This document shows, one piece after another, positions 61,244 to 64,000 of a DNA stretch of 64,000 bases. A program made the translations under genes and the position numbers. Where the stretch lies: assembly GCF_001682865.1 (NCBI RefSeq), contig NZ_MAQX01000001.1:1738431-1802430 (forward strand). Reading direction: 5' to 3'. This DNA comes from Bacillus sp. FJAT-26390. GTDB taxonomy: Bacteria; Bacillota; Bacilli; Paenibacillales; Paenibacillaceae. Every line of letters starts with the position of its first letter. The stretch's first letter is position 1. A model generated the notes under the pieces. The model searched no databases. It saw nothing but the letters and a program-made list of their open reading frames with translations, and was not told the origin of the DNA.

Positions 61244-61991
61244 TTTCTGACGACTCTCCTCTCCAATGTATGACGATGTCGTCAAACAACTGATGCTGGA
61301 AGCAGCGAATATGCTTCATTTTCATGAGCTCCAGTATCGCTAGAAAAGTAACCACGATTTCATGCCTGTCCATATTTTCGCGAATGAGCTTGGAGAAACG
61401 AACCGTTTCAAATTGTTTCAGTACGACAACAATATCGCGAATCCGGTCCTTTACCGAAATCTCGTCACGCTGTACCGTCGCCACTACGTTGCGCCTTGAA
61501 GCTCTGCGCAGCGCCTTCTGGAAAGCGACGATTAAGTCCGATAGATGCAAGCCTTCTACTGGATTAACCTTCTCTTCCTTCATAAAAGGAGACATATCCT
61601 CCGGCTCTCGTGAATAGACAAGGCTGCGCTCGAATTCCTTCTCGCGCAGCTGCTCGGCAATTTGTTTGAATTTTCGGTACTCGACAAGCTTCTGGATGAG
61701 CTCATCGCGCGGATCTAGTCCGTCGTCTGGCCAATCCTCATAATCATCCTCAAATACGGGAGGCTTAGGGAGAAGCTGCTTGCTTTTTATCGCCAAAAGG
61801 GTGGCCGCCATGACTAGAAACTCACTCGTAACCTCAAGCTCCAGCTCCTTCATCGCATGCAAGTAATCCATATATTGAATCGTAATTTCGCTGATAGATA
61901 CTTCATGGATATCGATCTCGGCTTTGTCGATCAAGTGGAGCAACAGATCAAGCGGCCCCTCAAAAGAATCCAGCTTATAAAGCACCGACAC
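61212..61991 (-). CDS. scpA: Segregation and condensation protein A (kleisin)
   Basis: 259 residues. YKLDSFEGPLDLLLHLIDKAEIDIHEVSISEIT at the N-terminus binds the SMC neck; the C-terminal winged helix (FLAILELMKMKHIRCFQHQLFDDIVI) binds the SMC head. Works with ScpB in chromosome segregation. Confidence 0.95.
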   Translation of the reverse strand: MSVLYKLDSFEGPLDLLLHLIDKAEIDIHEVSISEITIQYMDYLHAMKELELEVTSEFLVMAATLLAIKSKQLLPKPPVFEDDYEDWPDDGLDPRDELIQKLVEYRKFKQIAEQLREKEFERSLVYSREPEDMSPFMKEEKVNPVEGLHLSDLIVAFQKALRRASRRNVVATVQRDEISVKDRIRDIVVVLKQFETVRFSKLIRENMDRHEIVVTFLAILELMKMKHIRCFQHQLFDDIVIHWRGESSEIGLSEVEDDY

Positions 61992-62027
61992 TTACATTTC
62001 CTCCCGCCTAGCCTTAAACTTCGCTGC

Positions 62028-62498
62028 TTAGCCTTGCAATTGTTTGGTCAAATTCGCCATTTCAATTGCGCTTGTTGCAGCTTCATAGCCTTTGTTGCCT
62101 GCTTTCGTACCGGCACGCTCAATGGCTTGCTCAATGGAATCTACCGTCAGTACGCCGAAAATCGTCGGAATACCTGTTTTTAATGCAATCGCCGCTACGC
62201 CTTTAGCCGCTTCGTTGCATACAAAATCAAAATGTGGCGTTGATCCCCGAATAACTGCGCCTAGCGTGATGACAGCGTCATACTTGCCGCTCTCCGCCAT
62301 TTTTTGCGCGATTAACGGAATTTCGAATGCTCCCGGCACCCATGCGACTTCTACGTCGGAATCCTGCGCGCCGTGGCGTTTAAACGCATCCAGCGCTCCG
62401 CCAAGCAGCTTGCTTGATATAAACTCATTGAAACGGCCTACTACTACTCCATATTTTAAACCTTCTGATACTAAATGTCCCTCATAAATTCGTGTCAT
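62028..62498 (-). CDS. ribH: 6,7-dimethyl-8-ribityllumazine synthase
   Basis: 156 residues. Condenses the RibBA product with the ribitylaminouracil. [65 protein letters not shown] with the catalytic His. Second-last step of riboflavin synthesis. Confidence 0.97.
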   Translation of the reverse strand: MTRIYEGHLVSEGLKYGVVVGRFNEFISSKLLGGALDAFKRHGAQDSDVEVAWVPGAFEIPLIAQKMAESGKYDAVITLGAVIRGSTPHFDFVCNEAAKGVAAIALKTGIPTIFGVLTVDSIEQAIERAGTKAGNKGYEAATSAIEMANLTKQLQG

Positions 62499-62520
62499 TT
62501 GTCATCTTCCTTCCGTTATT

Positions 62521-63756
62521 TTAAATGATATAGTCAATATCTTCAAAGCTTAATAAGTGACCAAGCTTCGTTTTTTTTGTGCGGAGATAACTTTTGTTAT
62601 CTTCTTTTTCGTCCATTTGGATAGGAACGCGCTCTACAACCTCGAGTCCGTAGCCCTCTAATCCTTTGATTTTGCGAGGATTATTCGTTAGCAGTCGCAT
62701 TTGGCGAACGCCAAGATCCTTCAAAATTTGCGCGCCTATACCATAATCGCGCAAATCAGCCGGAAAGCCAAGCTTTAAATTTGCATCAACGGTATCGAAA
62801 CCTTGCTCTTGCAGCTCATAAGCCTTTAATTTGTTGATCAGGCCGATGCCTCTTCCCTCTTGACGCATATAGAGAAGTACGCCGCTTCCCGCTTCTTCAA
62901 TCTGCTTCAGCGCTGCTTCAAGCTGCGGACCGCAATCGCAGCGGTGTGAATGGAATACATCGCCGGTGAGGCATTCTGAATGAACGCGCACAAGCAGAGG
63001 ACGCTCAGGGTCGATATCACCTTTAACGAGCGCGATATGTTCTTTATTGTCGACCAAGTTTGTATAAGCTATTGCGCGGAAAGTCCCAAAATCAGTCGGC
63101 AGCTTCACATCAACCGCGCGCTCAACGAGCTTTTCCTTTGCATTGCGGTACTGGATCAGCTCTTGAATCGTAATCAGCTTAAGATTGTGCTTTTCCTTGA
63201 AAACAAGCAGATCCGGCAAACGAGCCATCGTGCCGTCTTCGTTGATAATTTCACAAATGGCTGCGCCTGGCGCGGAACCGCACATAACAGCAAGATCAAT
63301 CGCCGCCTCCGTATGTCCAGCACGGCGCAGGACCCCGCCTGAGCGTGCAATCAGCGGAAAAATATGACCAGGCCGGCGGAAATCGGCTGCCTTTGTCGTT
63401 GGATCAACAAGCGCCTTGACCGTTTCCGAGCGCTCATACGCCGAAATACCGGTCGTCGTCCCAATATAATCAACCGATACGGTAAACGCCGTGCCATGAT
63501 AGTCGGTATTATGCGTCACCATCGGCGGCAAATCAAGCTGCTCCGCACGCTCTTGCGTAATCGGAACACAGACAAGGCCGCGCGCTTCCGTGATCATGAA
63601 ATTAATGACCTCCGGCGTCGTTTTATCTGCGAGTGCGATTAGGTCGCCCTCGTTTTCCCGATCCTCGTCATCTACGACAATGATCGGCTTCCCTAGCTTG
63701 AGATCAGCCAGCGCTTCTTCGATTTTATCAAATGTAACTTTTTCTGTATGTTCCAT
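62521..63756 (-). CDS. ribBA: Bifunctional DHBP synthase / GTP cyclohydrolase II
   Basis: 411 residues. N-terminal 3,4-dihydroxy-2-butanone-4-phosphate synthase ([29 protein letters not shown]) and C-terminal GTP cyclohydrolase II with zinc ligands in [17 protein letters not shown] and [16 protein letters not shown]. Two early riboflavin steps in one protein. AAGGAGGG sets the ATG at 63756. ribD and ribE would be expected further right; they are outside the window or not present. Confidence 0.97.
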   Translation of the reverse strand: MEHTEKVTFDKIEEALADLKLGKPIIVVDDEDRENEGDLIALADKTTPEVINFMITEARGLVCVPITQERAEQLDLPPMVTHNTDYHGTAFTVSVDYIGTTTGISAYERSETVKALVDPTTKAADFRRPGHIFPLIARSGGVLRRAGHTEAAIDLAVMCGSAPGAAICEIINEDGTMARLPDLLVFKEKHNLKLITIQELIQYRNAKEKLVERAVDVKLPTDFGTFRAIAYTNLVDNKEHIALVKGDIDPERPLLVRVHSECLTGDVFHSHRCDCGPQLEAALKQIEEAGSGVLLYMRQEGRGIGLINKLKAYELQEQGFDTVDANLKLGFPADLRDYGIGAQILKDLGVRQMRLLTNNPRKIKGLEGYGLEVVERVPIQMDEKEDNKSYLRTKKTKLGHLLSFEDIDYII

Positions 63757-63820
63757 ATGGGATTCCCTCCTTTGTGACAACCAACCTTAGTAAGGCTTTC
63801 TACCAAACCTTTAAAGGCTT

Positions 63821-63970
63821 TTCGAACCCTCCCTAACCCTCCCTTCCAAGGGAGGGCCCCAAGGACTGCGTCCTCTGGACACCTGCAATTGGACTAACGT
63901 TGAAGGGAAACAGGTGGTTGTGTGCTGCTTTTTCTGTAGGCTCGCTTTCGTCCCTGCGGGACACGCTTTC
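63821..63970. repeat. Palindrome-rich intergenic element
   Basis: A 10-base unit AACCCTCCCT is tandemly repeated at 63825-63844. Its end is part of a perfect 9-bp palindrome CCCTCCCTT-CC-AAGGGAGGG (63837-63856). Next come hairpin AGGAC-TGC-GTCCT (63862-63874, extended by CCA/TGG) and hairpin GTCCC-TGC-GGGAC (63950-63962), the latter flanked by direct repeats CGCTTTC (63943-63949 and 63964-63970). No ORF with a ribosome site, and no FMN riboswitch pattern. The look is that of a dispersed intergenic repeat, but other copies cannot be seen here. Confidence 0.5.
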
Positions 63971-64000
63971 TGTGTGTGCACCCGACTTGAAAATTAGCTA

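Noticed and set aside
63757..64000. FMN riboswitch upstream of ribBA
   Set aside because: None of the conserved FMN aptamer segments can be found; the palindromes are of a different kind.
1..64000. tRNA, rRNA, insertion sequence, prophage or CRISPR array
   Set aside because: No cloverleaf, no rRNA-like stretch, no transposase or integrase frame, and no regularly spaced direct repeats other than the TRAP triplets.

Overview
The window looks like chromosomal DNA of an endospore-forming Paenibacillaceae-type firmicute (Paenibacillus or a close relative). The evidence is gene content and order: spoIVA, spoVIF-like, ypeB, spmA/spmB, dacB, gerW, hbs, mtrB, a two-subunit heptaprenyl diphosphate synthase and the ResABCDE cytochrome c system. 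Much of this follows the order known from the Bacillus subtilis chromosome, from tyrA back to cmk/gudB and then serA/res/rib. Almost all genes are on the minus strand, so transcription runs from high to low coordinates. No rRNA, tRNA, insertion sequence, prophage or CRISPR array was seen.

Layout, low to high coordinates. 1-6153: a carbohydrate ABC-uptake locus (truncated permease, lipoprotein binding protein), an acyl-CoA dehydrogenase-family enzyme and a YesMN-type two-component pair. 6154-7074: AT-rich non-coding DNA whose right end holds a consensus promoter, three CcpA-box-like operators and a terminator, which together look like a small-RNA gene. 7075-18484: the aromatic amino acid block aroC-aroB-aroH-trpEDCFBA-hisC-tyrA. 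The trp operon is preceded by a leader with 14 regularly spaced (G/U)AG triplets, a TRAP target, plus an intrinsic terminator. 18683-25135: hepS-menG-ubiA-ubiX-mqnA-hepT-ndk-cheR and a 55-residue protein, a menaquinone tail-and-ring cluster. 25261-28419: an unknown membrane-anchored protein, mtrB (TRAP, the regulator of the trp leader), hbs and spoIVA.

28717-39397: a yphF-like lipoprotein, an unusual ferredoxin-nucleotidyltransferase-ferredoxin trio, two small sporulation or membrane proteins, gpsA, plsY, der, a YIEGIA protein with its small partner, a yphA-like protein, an S1-domain protein, plsC, cmk and ypfB. 39452-44573: motI-like PilZ protein, ypeB, a small cysteine protein, prsW, glutamate dehydrogenase and a MecA-type adaptor. 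44777-48322: accessory genes on both strands (polysaccharide deacetylase, CPBP protease, unknowns, rhodanese). 48563-50155: serA on the plus strand. 50283-55964: resABCDE. 56052-59298: rluB, spmB, spmA, dacB. 59432-63756: gerW, a DUF2953 protein, scpB, scpA, ribH and ribBA. 63781-64000: a non-coding, palindrome-rich element.

The strongest observations are the CRE-flanked small-RNA candidate at about 6890-7051, the TRAP regulator and its target in one window with an unusual leader, the ferredoxin/nucleotidyltransferase trio inserted into a conserved gene order, a stem-loop that hides the ypeB ribosome binding site where sleB would normally be, and several intact small genes (18683-18850, 30900-31079, 34630-34809, 41624-41785).
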